Part shown: positions 8,825 to 17,226 of the stretch, one piece after another
Position numbering within the stretch: position 1 is the first letter of the stretch
Layout of the letters: the number at the start of each line of letters is the position of its first letter
Assembly (NCBI GenBank): GCA_013153655.1
Contig: JAADEB010000127.1
Span: 1-22,495, forward strand
DNA length: 22,495 nucleotides
Direction of reading: 5' to 3'
DNA from: Chlorobiota bacterium
GTDB lineage: Bacteria; Bacteroidota; Bacteroidia; Flavobacteriales; Flavobacteriaceae
Translations under genes and position numbers: made by a program
Notes under the pieces: generated by a model
Seen by the model: the letters and a program-made list of their open reading frames with translations, nothing else
What the model was told of the DNA's origin: nothing
The model's database searches: none

Positions 8825-8857
8825 CACCGTATCCGCCTCAGGCGGGAGGAATTTCAT
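8825..8857. repeat. Detached end of the MITE-like element
   Basis: These 33 bases match the reverse complement of 101-133 at 30 positions, including the near-palindrome CCGCCTCAGGCGG (8833-8845). They supply the terminus missing from the element at 8372-8505. The palindrome lies 21-45 bases past the DUF4837 stop and could stall the converging - strand transcript, but no T tract follows. Confidence 0.65.
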
Positions 8858-8877
8858 ACCGAAAGGCACTCTTCATC

Positions 8878-9840
8878 TTAGTCTATGGGGCGGGCGGTTT
8901 GAAGAATGGCTTGGAGCTCGGTCATCAGGTTGCGCTTGTTTTCCGACGGCAAGTACACGAATCCTTCCAACACGACGGCCACGTTGTGCTTGGGCAAGGG
9001 CAAGATATAATTGACATAAGGTCCGGCCATATAATCCTTCTCCATTTCCCATAAGCCGCGGCTTTCCACTCCCTTCATACCGTTGATTTCGGCGGGATAT
9101 TGAACCGGCGAGAAAGATCTTTCCGTAATCATATAAGACCCGGGCATGGGACCGGGAATGTAGCTTTTTCCGATGCTGTCGCGCATTTTGACCACGCCGG
9201 CCGACAACGAATCCAAATCCTTCAAGGGAATTTTGTAGAGCAATATGTTTTTGCTGCCGAATTTGAGGTCGTGGCGGTACCAGAAAAAGCCGTCCTTATG
9301 AACGATGAGTTTGTAGTAATCCGGAATGCGGATGCTGATGTGCAGTTCCTTGCGAATAAGGGAATCGGACACGGTTTTCCGGAATTCCTTTTTGCCGATA
9401 AGATCGGTTTCGTTTTTTTGGAAGGCGCGAATAATCCGGTCGGCATGACGGTGCAGCAGATTCATGACATCTTGTCGGTCTTTGCCTTCCACGATGACGA
9501 TAAGCTGGGGCTCGGCATACTTGTCGCGAACCATTTTGATGCCGGAATTTTTACCGTATCGAATCACCAGGATATTGCGGTAGATAAAAAGGTTTTTATT
9601 GAAACTCTCGGGCGGAATTTGGGTAATGGAAAAGAGCGGTTCGCGCTGGGGCAATACATCGTAATCACGTGCAAAATAGTGGCGTAGCGTGTCGCCGAGC
9701 GGACCTTTCCAATCCTTGTTGTCCACTACCACCAGCAAGGAATTGATCTTGCCTATGGAATCGGGCAAGACGGGTTCGGTGTGTTTACATGCTTGCAACA
9801 CAAAAAATCCGGAAAGAATAATCAGTATGAGGCGTTTCAT
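8878..9840 (-). CDS. DUF4837 family lipoprotein
   Basis: This 320-aa protein has a lipoprotein signal peptide: MKRLILIILSGFFVLQAC, with lipobox LQAC and lipidated Cys18, so it should be anchored in the inner or outer membrane. The body (LLVVVDNKDWKGPLGDTLRHYF near the N-terminus, then alternating alpha/beta segments, and MEKDYMAGPYVNY near residue 265) fits the uncharacterised Bacteroidota family DUF4837. No catalytic motif is visible and I assign no function. Its ATG overlaps the TGA of the upstream lytic transglycosylase gene by four bases (ATGA), which suggests translational coupling and a shared envelope role. It is the last gene of the pgk-transglycosylase-DUF4837 run. Confidence 0.85.
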   Translation of the reverse strand: MKRLILIILSGFFVLQACKHTEPVLPDSIGKINSLLVVVDNKDWKGPLGDTLRHYFARDYDVLPQREPLFSITQIPPESFNKNLFIYRNILVIRYGKNSGIKMVRDKYAEPQLIVIVEGKDRQDVMNLLHRHADRIIRAFQKNETDLIGKKEFRKTVSDSLIRKELHISIRIPDYYKLIVHKDGFFWYRHDLKFGSKNILLYKIPLKDLDSLSAGVVKMRDSIGKSYIPGPMPGSYMITERSFSPVQYPAEINGMKGVESRGLWEMEKDYMAGPYVNYILPLPKHNVAVVLEGFVYLPSENKRNLMTELQAILQTARPID

Positions 9841-11360
9841 GATTTGTAGATTTTGAGTTTGGTACCGGGTTTGATTTTATGATTTTTCAACCCGTTCCAT
9901 CTCTGCAAATCTCGTACCGAAACGCCGTATTTTCGTGATAAATTCCAAAGAGAATCACCCGGACGCACCGTATGATAGATAACTTTCTTGCCTGTTTTGT
10001 GACTTTTGCCGGTTTTTGAAGATTTTCCCTTGGAAGACGATGCGTAGGCATGAGGATAGCGGGTATAGATTTTCAACTTTTGTCCGATACGCAGGCGAGT
10101 ACTCCTGAGGTGGTTCCAGCGTTTGATTTTACTCACGGTTGTCCGGTAGCGTCGCGCAATACATCCGAGGCAATCGCCACTGCGTACGGTATATACCACA
10201 TAATTGGGTAGTTTGTAGAATTTGGGCAAAGGTTTTTCGCGTTGGCTCCATTCGTAGCGAACGGCGTCGTTGATGAGCGGTTCGTAGGCCTTGTAGAGAT
10301 TGGCGTAGTAGTAGGGCAAGCGAAGGCTATAATGTTTGTCCGCAGAATAAGGGACGACATTGAGCTTGTACTCGGGATTGAGAAATTCCAATTCCTTTTC
10401 TGGTATGCCGAAAATGCGGTGCAATTGGTCGAAGGAAATGTTTTGGGCCACCTGCACGGTGTCGGTTTTGACAAAATCGTATGGGAAACGGGCGGGGCGG
10501 ATGCCGTAGTAGTCCTTGTAGGCGTGCAAAAACCAAACGGCCTGGAATTGAGGAATGTAGCCGGCCGTTTCGCGAGGCAGGTAAGGACGCAGGTTCCAAT
10601 AATTCCGGTAACCGCCGGACTGGCGAATGGCTTTGGTCACATTACCGGGACCGGAATTGTAGGCCGCCAACACCAGGTTCCAGTCGTGAAACAAGTCGTA
10701 GAGATCGTTCAGGTGACGTACGGCCGCGCGAGTGGAACGTTCGGGCGAAAAGCGTTCGTCCAGATACGAAGTGATTTCCAGGCCGTAGCGCTTTCCGGTG
10801 AAATACATAAATTGCCACAAGCCGCGCGCTCCCATGCGGGATTCGGCTTTGGGATTAAGCGCCGATTCGATAATGGGCAGATATTTGATTTCCAAAGGAA
10901 TGTCTTCGGCCGCCAATTGTTGTTCGAACAAAGGAAAATAATACCTTTCGGCCTGTCCGAACAGGCGTTCCAGATATTTACGCCGCTTGGTCAGAAAAAA
11001 ACGAATGGTGGATTCCAAGGCGGGATGATACACGATTTCGATGGGCGAAGTGGCATTGAGCCGCTCGATTTGGGCTTTGAGGGTATCGGTATTCCACACC
11101 ACTCCGCCGGGCAGAGAATCGGAAACGTAATAGCCGGCATCTTTTTCCCAAATGTAATGATCCAAGGTGTCGTTATAGAAACCGGCATACCAAAGGCTGT
11201 CTATTCGGGTGAGGGAATCGTTTATGTGCAATGAGATATCTTCGATGCGTATAATCGTGTCGGCCTCGGGCAAGGCCGTTGTGTCTTCCTGGGCCGCCAA
11301 GTTCAAAGGCAACCACCAGAGGATGCCGAGTATCCACCCTATTCCGTTCCTTCCGTTCAT
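9837..11360 (-). CDS. MltD-like lytic transglycosylase with LysM domains
   Basis: This is a predicted periplasmic peptidoglycan lytic transglycosylase, cleaving the MurNAc-GlcNAc bond. With the ATG at 11360 it is 507 aa and starts with a signal peptide (cleavage near LAA-QEDT, residue 23); an in-frame GTG at 11369 would add three residues. The SLT domain covers about residues 145-270, with the likely catalytic Glu165 in PIIESALNP, then GARGLWQFM and the AYNSGPGN motif (233-240). Two LysM domains bind peptidoglycan at about 388-433 and 460-505, joined by a Ser/Lys-rich linker. The first LysM has an unusual GDCLGCIA with two cysteines. The gene lies 16 nt behind pgk and overlaps the DUF4837 gene by four bases. 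Confidence 0.93.
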   Translation of the reverse strand: MNGRNGIGWILGILWWLPLNLAAQEDTTALPEADTIIRIEDISLHINDSLTRIDSLWYAGFYNDTLDHYIWEKDAGYYVSDSLPGGVVWNTDTLKAQIERLNATSPIEIVYHPALESTIRFFLTKRRKYLERLFGQAERYYFPLFEQQLAAEDIPLEIKYLPIIESALNPKAESRMGARGLWQFMYFTGKRYGLEITSYLDERFSPERSTRAAVRHLNDLYDLFHDWNLVLAAYNSGPGNVTKAIRQSGGYRNYWNLRPYLPRETAGYIPQFQAVWFLHAYKDYYGIRPARFPYDFVKTDTVQVAQNISFDQLHRIFGIPEKELEFLNPEYKLNVVPYSADKHYSLRLPYYYANLYKAYEPLINDAVRYEWSQREKPLPKFYKLPNYVVYTVRSGDCLGCIARRYRTTVSKIKRWNHLRSTRLRIGQKLKIYTRYPHAYASSSKGKSSKTGKSHKTGKKVIYHTVRPGDSLWNLSRKYGVSVRDLQRWNGLKNHKIKPGTKLKIYKS

Positions 11361-11376
11361 AAATTTCACCGTTTAT

Positions 11377-12567
11377 TTATTCATCTTCTTCCAAGGCTTT
11401 GATACCGGGCAGGGTTTTGCCTTCGAGCATTTCGAGCATGGCACCTCCGCCGGTGGAAATGTAACTAACTTTATCCGCCAGACCGTATTTTTCGATGGCC
11501 GCCACCGAATCGCCTCCGCCGACGAGCGAATAAGCACCCTTTTCGGTGGCTCGGGCAACGGATTCGGCTATTTTTTTGGTTCCTTCGGCAAATTTATCCC
11601 ATTCGAATACGCCTGCTGGTCCGTTCCATACAATGGTTTTGGACGGCATCAATACATCGTGAATTATCCGAGCCGTTTCGGGACCGATATCCAATCCCAT
11701 CCAATCCGCAGGGATTTGATCCGCCTTTACGATACGCGTACGTGCCGCGGGATCGAATTGATCGGCCACCACAATATCAACGGGTAAAACCAAACGGATA
11801 TTGTTGACCTTGGCTTTTTCCATAATGTTCCGTGCCGTGTCCACATAATCCTCTTCCACCAGCGACCGTCCGGTTTCGTAGCCGAGGGCTTTCAGAAACG
11901 TATAGGCCATACCGCCTACAATCACCAAATTGTCCACCAAATTGAGGAGGTTCTCAATCACACCGATTTTGCTTGATATTTTGGCTCCTCCGATGATGGC
12001 CGTAAAAGGATGGCGGGCATGATGAAGCACTTGGTTGATATGCTTGATTTCGTCGGCCAGGAGATAACCGGCGGCTTTGCGTCCGGGAAAATAACGGGCA
12101 ATAACGGCCGTGCTGGCATGGGCGCGGTGAGCCGTGCCGAAAGCATCGTTTACGTATATATCGCCTAAGCGGGCCAATTGGCGGGCGAATTCGGGATCGC
12201 CTTTTTTCTCACGCGGGTCGAAACGGAGATTTTCCAGCAGAAGGATTTCGCCGGGTTTCAAAGCGGCGGCTTTGGCTTCGGCTTCGGGTCCCGTGATTTG
12301 TTCCGAGAAATGCACCTTACGGCCAAGGACTTTTTCCACTTCGTCCACAATTTGTTTCAGGCTGTACTTGGGATCCGGTCCTTTGGGACGTCCCAGGTGG
12401 GACATAAGCACGGCTTTGCCGCCGTCGTTCATAATCTTGTCGATGGTGGGTTTAGCGCGGCGAATGCGCGTGTTGTCCGTTACCTTACCATCCTTCAAAG
12501 GCACATTGAAATCCACCCGCACCAAGGCGGTTTTATCTTTGAAATGGAAATCGTCTATGGTCTTCAT
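11377..12567 (-). CDS. pgk: Phosphoglycerate kinase
   Basis: Cytosolic glycolytic enzyme that transfers phosphate from 1,3-bisphosphoglycerate to ADP. The 396-aa length is typical. Signature sequences are in order: RVDFNVPL (17-24), SHLGRPKG, the DAFGTAHRAHAS block, GGAKISSKIG, NGPAGVFE, GGGDSVAA and a C-terminal STGGGAMLEMLEG. The ATG start gives the standard KTIDD(F/L)...RVDFNVP N-terminus. An intrinsic terminator for the upstream PorE-like gene ends only about 23 nt before this ATG, so the gene's promoter must overlap that hairpin, lie upstream of it, or the gene relies on read-through. Downstream it is probably co-transcribed with the lytic transglycosylase. Confidence 0.98.
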   Translation of the reverse strand: MKTIDDFHFKDKTALVRVDFNVPLKDGKVTDNTRIRRAKPTIDKIMNDGGKAVLMSHLGRPKGPDPKYSLKQIVDEVEKVLGRKVHFSEQITGPEAEAKAAALKPGEILLLENLRFDPREKKGDPEFARQLARLGDIYVNDAFGTAHRAHASTAVIARYFPGRKAAGYLLADEIKHINQVLHHARHPFTAIIGGAKISSKIGVIENLLNLVDNLVIVGGMAYTFLKALGYETGRSLVEEDYVDTARNIMEKAKVNNIRLVLPVDIVVADQFDPAARTRIVKADQIPADWMGLDIGPETARIIHDVLMPSKTIVWNGPAGVFEWDKFAEGTKKIAESVARATEKGAYSLVGGGDSVAAIEKYGLADKVSYISTGGGAMLEMLEGKTLPGIKALEEDE

Positions 12568-12590
12568 GATATAATTTTTTTCGATAAAAA

Positions 12591-12623
12591 AAGACAGGTA
12601 AATGTACGAAATTTACCTGTCTT
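12591..12623 (-). terminator. Intrinsic terminator of the T9SS cassette
   Basis: A perfect 13-bp stem, AAGACAGGTAAAT (12591-12603) against ATTTACCTGTCTT (12611-12623), has a 7-nt loop. Read on the - strand it is followed by a run of seven T residues. It starts 24 nt after the PorE-like stop codon. The pgk ATG follows 23 nt beyond the stem. Confidence 0.85.
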
Positions 12624-12646
12624 GAAAAATATTTCAGTTAAATGCC

Positions 12647-14584
12647 TTACTCGGCTTTTTCTTCGTAATCTTGAATTTTTTCTTCGGGTTTTACGATAAT
12701 GAAATCCGAGCGGCGGTTTTCCTGATGTTGTTCTTCGGTACAGCTATTGCAAGGATTACATTTGATTTTGGGTTCGGATTCGCCTTTGCCTTCCCAGGTG
12801 AGGCGCGATTCGTCGATACCTTTGGACACGATGTATTGTACCGTGGCTTTGGCGCGTTTTTCGGTCAGCTTTTGGTTGTAGGCGGCCGAACCGCGGCAGT
12901 CGGCATGGGAAACCACATGAATTTTCAGATCGGGATATTTTTTCATGGCTTCCACTACGTTGTCCAATTCAAAGGCGGCATCGCGGCGGATGTTCCATTT
13001 GTCGAAATCAAAGTAGATGGGTTTGATAACCAGCTGTTCGGGCGTAATGATTTTTTCGATGGGATTGAGCTTGATGGTTACATCCACGCCTTCGTCGTAG
13101 GTGCCGGGCACTTCCACTTTGGCGTTTTCGTATTCATTGGCGCGACCTTCGAGGATAACGTCCTTACCGCCTTCGATGAGGAAATCCACTTCGCCGTCGT
13201 CGTTGGCGGTTTTGGTTCCCATGGGATTACCGGCTTTGTCGGTGAGGGCCACCACGGCTCCGGGAATGGGTTTACCCGTTTTGGCATCCACCACCACGGC
13301 GCTGATAAGCACGTCGAACACGGGCTTGATGGCTTGTACCTTGTAGATATTGAAATCACCGTAGCGAGCGGCGTCGCGGTTGCTGGCCATGAATCCCATT
13401 TTTTTGTCTTTGTAGTAAACGAAGGTAATGTCGTCCTTGCCGCTATTGACCGGCACTCCCAGGTTGCGGGCGCGGGAGAATTTGCCGTCCACCCACTTGC
13501 TGGCGAAAATATCGCGACCGCCGAGTCCCATCCATCCGTCGGAGGAGAAGTAGAGGGTGTTGTCGGCATAGAAAGGATAATCTTCGCGTCCTTCGGTGTT
13601 GATTTCGGGACCCAGGTGTTGCGGTTCGCCGAAGGTACCGTCGCCGTGGATATCCACCACCCAGATGTCGGATTGTCCGTAGGTGCCGGGACGGTCGGAG
13701 GAGAAGAACATTTTGGTGCCGTCGGGCGTAACGGTGGGATATGCGGTGTCGAAATTGTTATCGTTGAAAGGCAATTCGGTAACGTTAGTCCATTTGCTGC
13801 CGTCCCAAGTGGCTTTGTAGATTTTCAGGCGGCTGATACCCACCGAGTCGGACTCGTATTTTTTCAGGTAGCTGTTGCGCGTGAAATACATGGTTTTGCC
13901 GTCGGGCGAGAAGGCGAAAGGACCTTCGTGGTATTTGGTGTTTACGTCGCCGGGAATTTCCTTGATGTCGGAAATCACGTTTTGGCTGTAATCGCCGTAG
14001 TAGATATCGGCAAAAGGTTGGCCGTCCCATTTGTGGGCGCGGCTTTTGGAACGGTGCGATACGAAGTAGAGGTCGTCGCCGTTGAGGCGTGCACCGTAGT
14101 CGCCGAATTCGGTATTGATGGAAGGTTCTTCGGTTACCACGAATTTTTTACGCGTTTTGTCCAGGATTTTGACCAGGTATCCGGGATTTTCCCTGTAAGC
14201 TATGGCGCGATGGTCCGAGGGACGCATTTGGACGAATTTTTTCATCCATTTTTCGCTTTCCTGATATTTACCGTTGGCTTTGAGCATTTGGGCGTAACGG
14301 TAATAGGTTTCGGGATCGGATACCTTGTCGATAACTTTGGCGTAGTATTTTTCGGCTTTTTCGGAATCGAAGAGGTGATAGTAGGTATCGCCGAGGCGTT
14401 TGTAAATATAATCGAGGTCTTTTCCTTTTTTCAAGGCTTTTTGGTAAGCATCGGCGGCTTTGATGAATTCCAAATTTTGGTAGTATTTATCGGCCTTTCG
14501 GACCAGGGCACTTTTCTTTTCCTGGGCCAGTCCGATGCCTAAGCCGAAAAGAATCAGGAAAATGCTGGCGTATATCTTTTTCAT
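12647..14584 (-). CDS. PorE-like OmpA/PD40 protein of the T9SS
   Basis: The domain order is that of PorE, the T9SS-associated protein thought to tie the machinery to peptidoglycan: N-terminal TPR-type repeats (about 25-140), a PD40/WD40-like propeller (about 150-420, with blades such as FSPDGKTMYFTRNS and VTPDGTKMFFSSDRPG), a carboxypeptidase-regulatory-like Ig domain (about 425-505), and a C-terminal OmpA domain (about 522-630). The OmpA domain keeps Asp562 and Arg578 at the expected peptidoglycan-binding positions. The signal peptide (MKKIYASIFLILFGLGIGLA) has no lipobox Cys, so this copy should be soluble periplasmic. A CNPCNSC cluster at 609-615 lies within the OmpA domain. The gene is 21 nt behind the PorP/SprF-like gene. 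It could be a paralogue serving one cargo and not the core PorE. Confidence 0.9.
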   Translation of the reverse strand: MKKIYASIFLILFGLGIGLAQEKKSALVRKADKYYQNLEFIKAADAYQKALKKGKDLDYIYKRLGDTYYHLFDSEKAEKYYAKVIDKVSDPETYYRYAQMLKANGKYQESEKWMKKFVQMRPSDHRAIAYRENPGYLVKILDKTRKKFVVTEEPSINTEFGDYGARLNGDDLYFVSHRSKSRAHKWDGQPFADIYYGDYSQNVISDIKEIPGDVNTKYHEGPFAFSPDGKTMYFTRNSYLKKYESDSVGISRLKIYKATWDGSKWTNVTELPFNDNNFDTAYPTVTPDGTKMFFSSDRPGTYGQSDIWVVDIHGDGTFGEPQHLGPEINTEGREDYPFYADNTLYFSSDGWMGLGGRDIFASKWVDGKFSRARNLGVPVNSGKDDITFVYYKDKKMGFMASNRDAARYGDFNIYKVQAIKPVFDVLISAVVVDAKTGKPIPGAVVALTDKAGNPMGTKTANDDGEVDFLIEGGKDVILEGRANEYENAKVEVPGTYDEGVDVTIKLNPIEKIITPEQLVIKPIYFDFDKWNIRRDAAFELDNVVEAMKKYPDLKIHVVSHADCRGSAAYNQKLTEKRAKATVQYIVSKGIDESRLTWEGKGESEPKIKCNPCNSCTEEQHQENRRSDFIIVKPEEKIQDYEEKAE

Positions 14585-14605
14585 AGTTGATAATTTTTTT
14601 AAGCA

Positions 14606-15523
14606 TTAGAAATAAAGAGGTGACATAAAGGCTTTTTTCTTATACGGGATAACGAAGTTAAGGAACACTTCGTGGGTGTTGGGGCTGAACAATTTCATGT
14701 CCGAAACCGTGCGGTCGTAGGCATAACCCACGCGAATGTTGGGGGTGATGAGGAAATTGATCAAGCCGCTGAACGAGTCGCCGTAACGGTAGGATACGCC
14801 GAGTTCCAGTTTGTCGTACATAAACAGGTTGGTATTAAGCGACAGCGCCAAGGGAGCGCCGAAAGCCTGATAGAGCATGAAGTGGGGTTTGAGTTTGAAG
14901 TTCTGGTTCAAGTCAAACACGTATCCACCCGTGAAGAAATAATGGATGATATTTCCTTTGGTCCATTTATTCAGGTCGGAATGGAAGGCCGACGTATTGA
15001 GGTTGGGCATGGAGAATCCCAAGTAGTATTTGTCGGTATAGAAGAACAATCCGAAACCGTAGGCCACCTGAATTTCGTCGATGTCTTTGTCCAAGAGGGC
15101 ATCACCGGCGTCGATGGCTTTGAGTTTGGTCACATCCACTTGATGTTGCCATGCACCGGCATTCAAACCCAGTGCCAGGATGTGGTTGGGACCTACTTGG
15201 AGTTTGTAGGAATAATCCAGCTTGATGTTGTTTTGGTTTACGAAGCCGAATTTGTCGTTGTAGGCCGAAAGACCCAATCCCATTTTTTCGCCGATAGGCG
15301 AATGGAGGTTGAAAGTAATGGATTCGGGATGACCGTCGGCTCCCAGCCATTGGGTACGGTAGAGCAATCCGCCGGCCAGGCCGTCCTTGTTACCCGCATA
15401 GGCGGGGTTGACGATGTTCATATTGTACATAAACTGAGTGAAATGAGGCGCTTGCTGGGCCGTCAGCGTGCTACTCAGTATGCCGGTAATGAATAATAAA
15501 AGGAGTTTTATATGTTTTTTCAT
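14606..15523 (-). CDS. PorP/SprF family type IX secretion membrane protein
   Basis: This 305-aa protein has a signal peptide cleaved near LTA-QQAP (residue 22) and the family hallmark QFMYNMNIVNPAYAG (30-44). The rest is alternating amphipathic strands typical of a small outer-membrane beta-barrel. PorP/SprF proteins act with the T9SS; SprF is needed for export of the SprB adhesin, and family members are often encoded next to a type-B CTD cargo gene. That is the arrangement here: the cargo gene ends 10 nt upstream and the PorE-like gene begins 21 nt downstream. A cargo-specific partner role is therefore likely, but it rests on family knowledge and context. Confidence 0.93.
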   Translation of the reverse strand: MKKHIKLLLLFITGILSSTLTAQQAPHFTQFMYNMNIVNPAYAGNKDGLAGGLLYRTQWLGADGHPESITFNLHSPIGEKMGLGLSAYNDKFGFVNQNNIKLDYSYKLQVGPNHILALGLNAGAWQHQVDVTKLKAIDAGDALLDKDIDEIQVAYGFGLFFYTDKYYLGFSMPNLNTSAFHSDLNKWTKGNIIHYFFTGGYVFDLNQNFKLKPHFMLYQAFGAPLALSLNTNLFMYDKLELGVSYRYGDSFSGLINFLITPNIRVGYAYDRTVSDMKLFSPNTHEVFLNFVIPYKKKAFMSPLYF

Positions 15524-15533
15524 GTCCGTAGTT

Positions 15534-17090
15534 TTATTTGATTATTTGCACATAACCCGTTTTGACTTCGCCGTTTTTCAGCTTAATGACGTAGAAGTAG
15601 GAAGCCGGAGGCAGATCCTTACCGGATTTGCTTTGGCCGTGCCATTCGTCGGTATAGCCGTCGGTTTTTTCGAATACTTTGGTACCCCAACGGTTGAAAA
15701 TTTCCACTTTTTCAATTCCGTATTTTCCGTCCAGATAATCCAGAACGAAAGCATCGTTTTTATTATCATTGTTAGGTGTAATCACTTCGGGGATGAAGCA
15801 TGCACCGTTTCTGTAATTTTCAATCACCACTTCGTCGGACGAAGCACAACGTCCGGTACTCACTTCCACACGGTAGGTGCCGGGTTCGGTGACGGTGTAA
15901 GTGGCATCCGTGGCGCCGTTGATGGCTTGTCCGTCCTTATACCATTGATAATTAAGGGTGATGTTGCCGTTTACAAAATCGTCGTTATTTTGAGGAGTGG
16001 CATCCAAAACGATCTCTTCGTCATTACATTTATATTGATCCCCTCCCAAATCGATAACCGGAGTAGGAACAACAATTATACTACCTTCGGCATATTCGGT
16101 AATTTGAGTGCCGTCGCAGTTGAAATAAGTCACTTCACAAGTATAAGGACCCAGGTCGCCGTTGGTGGGCACTACCAAAGAGTCGGCATTGGCACCGGGA
16201 ACGGGGTTGCGGTTGGAATCATACCAAGTGATTTGCGTATTGGCCGTTGTATTGGCCGGAGAGAAACGCCATGCTTCGGGATTGACTGTACTGTCGATAT
16301 CAAATACGCTCGTATTACGGTTCACAACGGAAGAAGGTGTGGTATTGTCCCCCGGATAATAACCGCAGGTAGCATCATCGTTTTGAATTCCGATAACGGC
16401 GCGCCCCCCGTTCCAGCTTGTACATACGGGTTTATGCTTCATATGTACTTCGATGGAATAATCCGCTTCATTCAAAATTATTTGCTGACTGGTCATGAGG
16501 TTGGTACATCTGAACTGCGGCATTTCATGATAAGTAATAATAAATTTTCGGTTAGGAGCCGTCCCGCGTAATTCGTATTTCATTTCGGAAACACCGCTTA
16601 TTCGTTCGCCGGCATGAATATCATGATAGGCTCCCATGATGGATCCGTATGAAGTACCGTTACGATAATAAGGCAAAGTAATATCGGGAATTAGTTGACT
16701 GGCACTTAAAGGCCACGAATCGTAGGTGCCCGCAATACCGGGTTGAAAAACGATATCTCCGTTGGAACCTACTACCAATTGCGTATAAGGTTGACCGAAA
16801 AAATAAAACGTAAACCCAATATCTATCACATCGGAGAAACGGTCGTCAATACTCAAAGGTTGACCACCTTGCATGATATCTTGGGCATTGGTAAAATCGG
16901 CATCATAATTGAACGGAATGGAGTCCGTCTGATAAGCCGATGTCAATAAAGCCTGGATATTGGTACGTAACACACCGTAGTCCTCAGTATCACATACCGT
17001 GTCGTTATACACCGTCACATGCTGCGCACTCAGACGATGAAAGCCTGCCAGGCTGAGTAGAATTATTAAAAATACATAAGGTCTTTTCAT
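15534..17090 (-). CDS. T9SS type-B sorting domain surface protein
   Basis: This 518-aa secreted protein starts with a signal peptide (MKRPYVFLIILLSLAGFHRL, cleavage near SAQ). Residues about 55-250 form a nidogen-like region (GFTFYFFGQPYTQLVVGSNGDIVF) rich in aromatic residues, with several cysteines. Two Ig/PKD-like modules follow, near 280-342 (ITWYDSNRNPVPGA) and 343-426 (YQWYKDGQAINGATDATYTV). The C-terminal about 85 residues are a gliding-motility-associated type-B CTD: FIPEVITPNNDNKND, IEIFNRWG-like VEIFNRWGT, DEWHG, PPASYFYVIKL and a final GYVQIIK. Such CTDs direct export through the T9SS and need PorP/SprF-type proteins. At 518 aa it is much smaller than SprB-type adhesins. The ligand and surface role are unknown. 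A consensus promoter lies 24-56 nt upstream. Confidence 0.92.
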   Translation of the reverse strand: MKRPYVFLIILLSLAGFHRLSAQHVTVYNDTVCDTEDYGVLRTNIQALLTSAYQTDSIPFNYDADFTNAQDIMQGGQPLSIDDRFSDVIDIGFTFYFFGQPYTQLVVGSNGDIVFQPGIAGTYDSWPLSASQLIPDITLPYYRNGTSYGSIMGAYHDIHAGERISGVSEMKYELRGTAPNRKFIITYHEMPQFRCTNLMTSQQIILNEADYSIEVHMKHKPVCTSWNGGRAVIGIQNDDATCGYYPGDNTTPSSVVNRNTSVFDIDSTVNPEAWRFSPANTTANTQITWYDSNRNPVPGANADSLVVPTNGDLGPYTCEVTYFNCDGTQITEYAEGSIIVVPTPVIDLGGDQYKCNDEEIVLDATPQNNDDFVNGNITLNYQWYKDGQAINGATDATYTVTEPGTYRVEVSTGRCASSDEVVIENYRNGACFIPEVITPNNDNKNDAFVLDYLDGKYGIEKVEIFNRWGTKVFEKTDGYTDEWHGQSKSGKDLPPASYFYVIKLKNGEVKTGYVQIIK

Positions 17091-17113
17091 AGGGCTGGTA
17101 TTTTATTTAAAGA

Positions 17114-17146
17114 CAAATTTAAAATATTTTTTTGGAAAACGTACAA
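17114..17146 (-). promoter_or_regulatory. Bacteroidota-type promoter of the T9SS cassette
   Basis: On the - strand TAAATTTG (17114-17121) matches the -7 consensus TAnnTTTG exactly. A TTG (17144-17146) lies 22 nt upstream of it, near the expected -33 spacing. The start codon of the CTD protein is 23 nt downstream of the -7 box, leaving a short leader. The 136-bp gap 17091-17226 holds no gene. Confidence 0.6.
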
Positions 17147-17226
17147 CTTTTCTCCACAAATTTCGGGAGAATCACGTATTGACAAACAAATTCGTGAAAT
17201 AATTTTTTAATATTAAGTTAAAATAG

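Noticed and set aside
8833..8845. CCGCCTCAGGCGG palindrome as terminator for the DUF4837 operon
   Set aside because: No T tract follows on the - strand and the sequence is explained as the end of a dispersed repeat.
12671..14542. 623-aa open frame antisense to the PorE-like gene
   Set aside because: The opposite strand encodes a protein with four recognisable domains; the antisense product is Phe/Gly/Val-rich without motifs.
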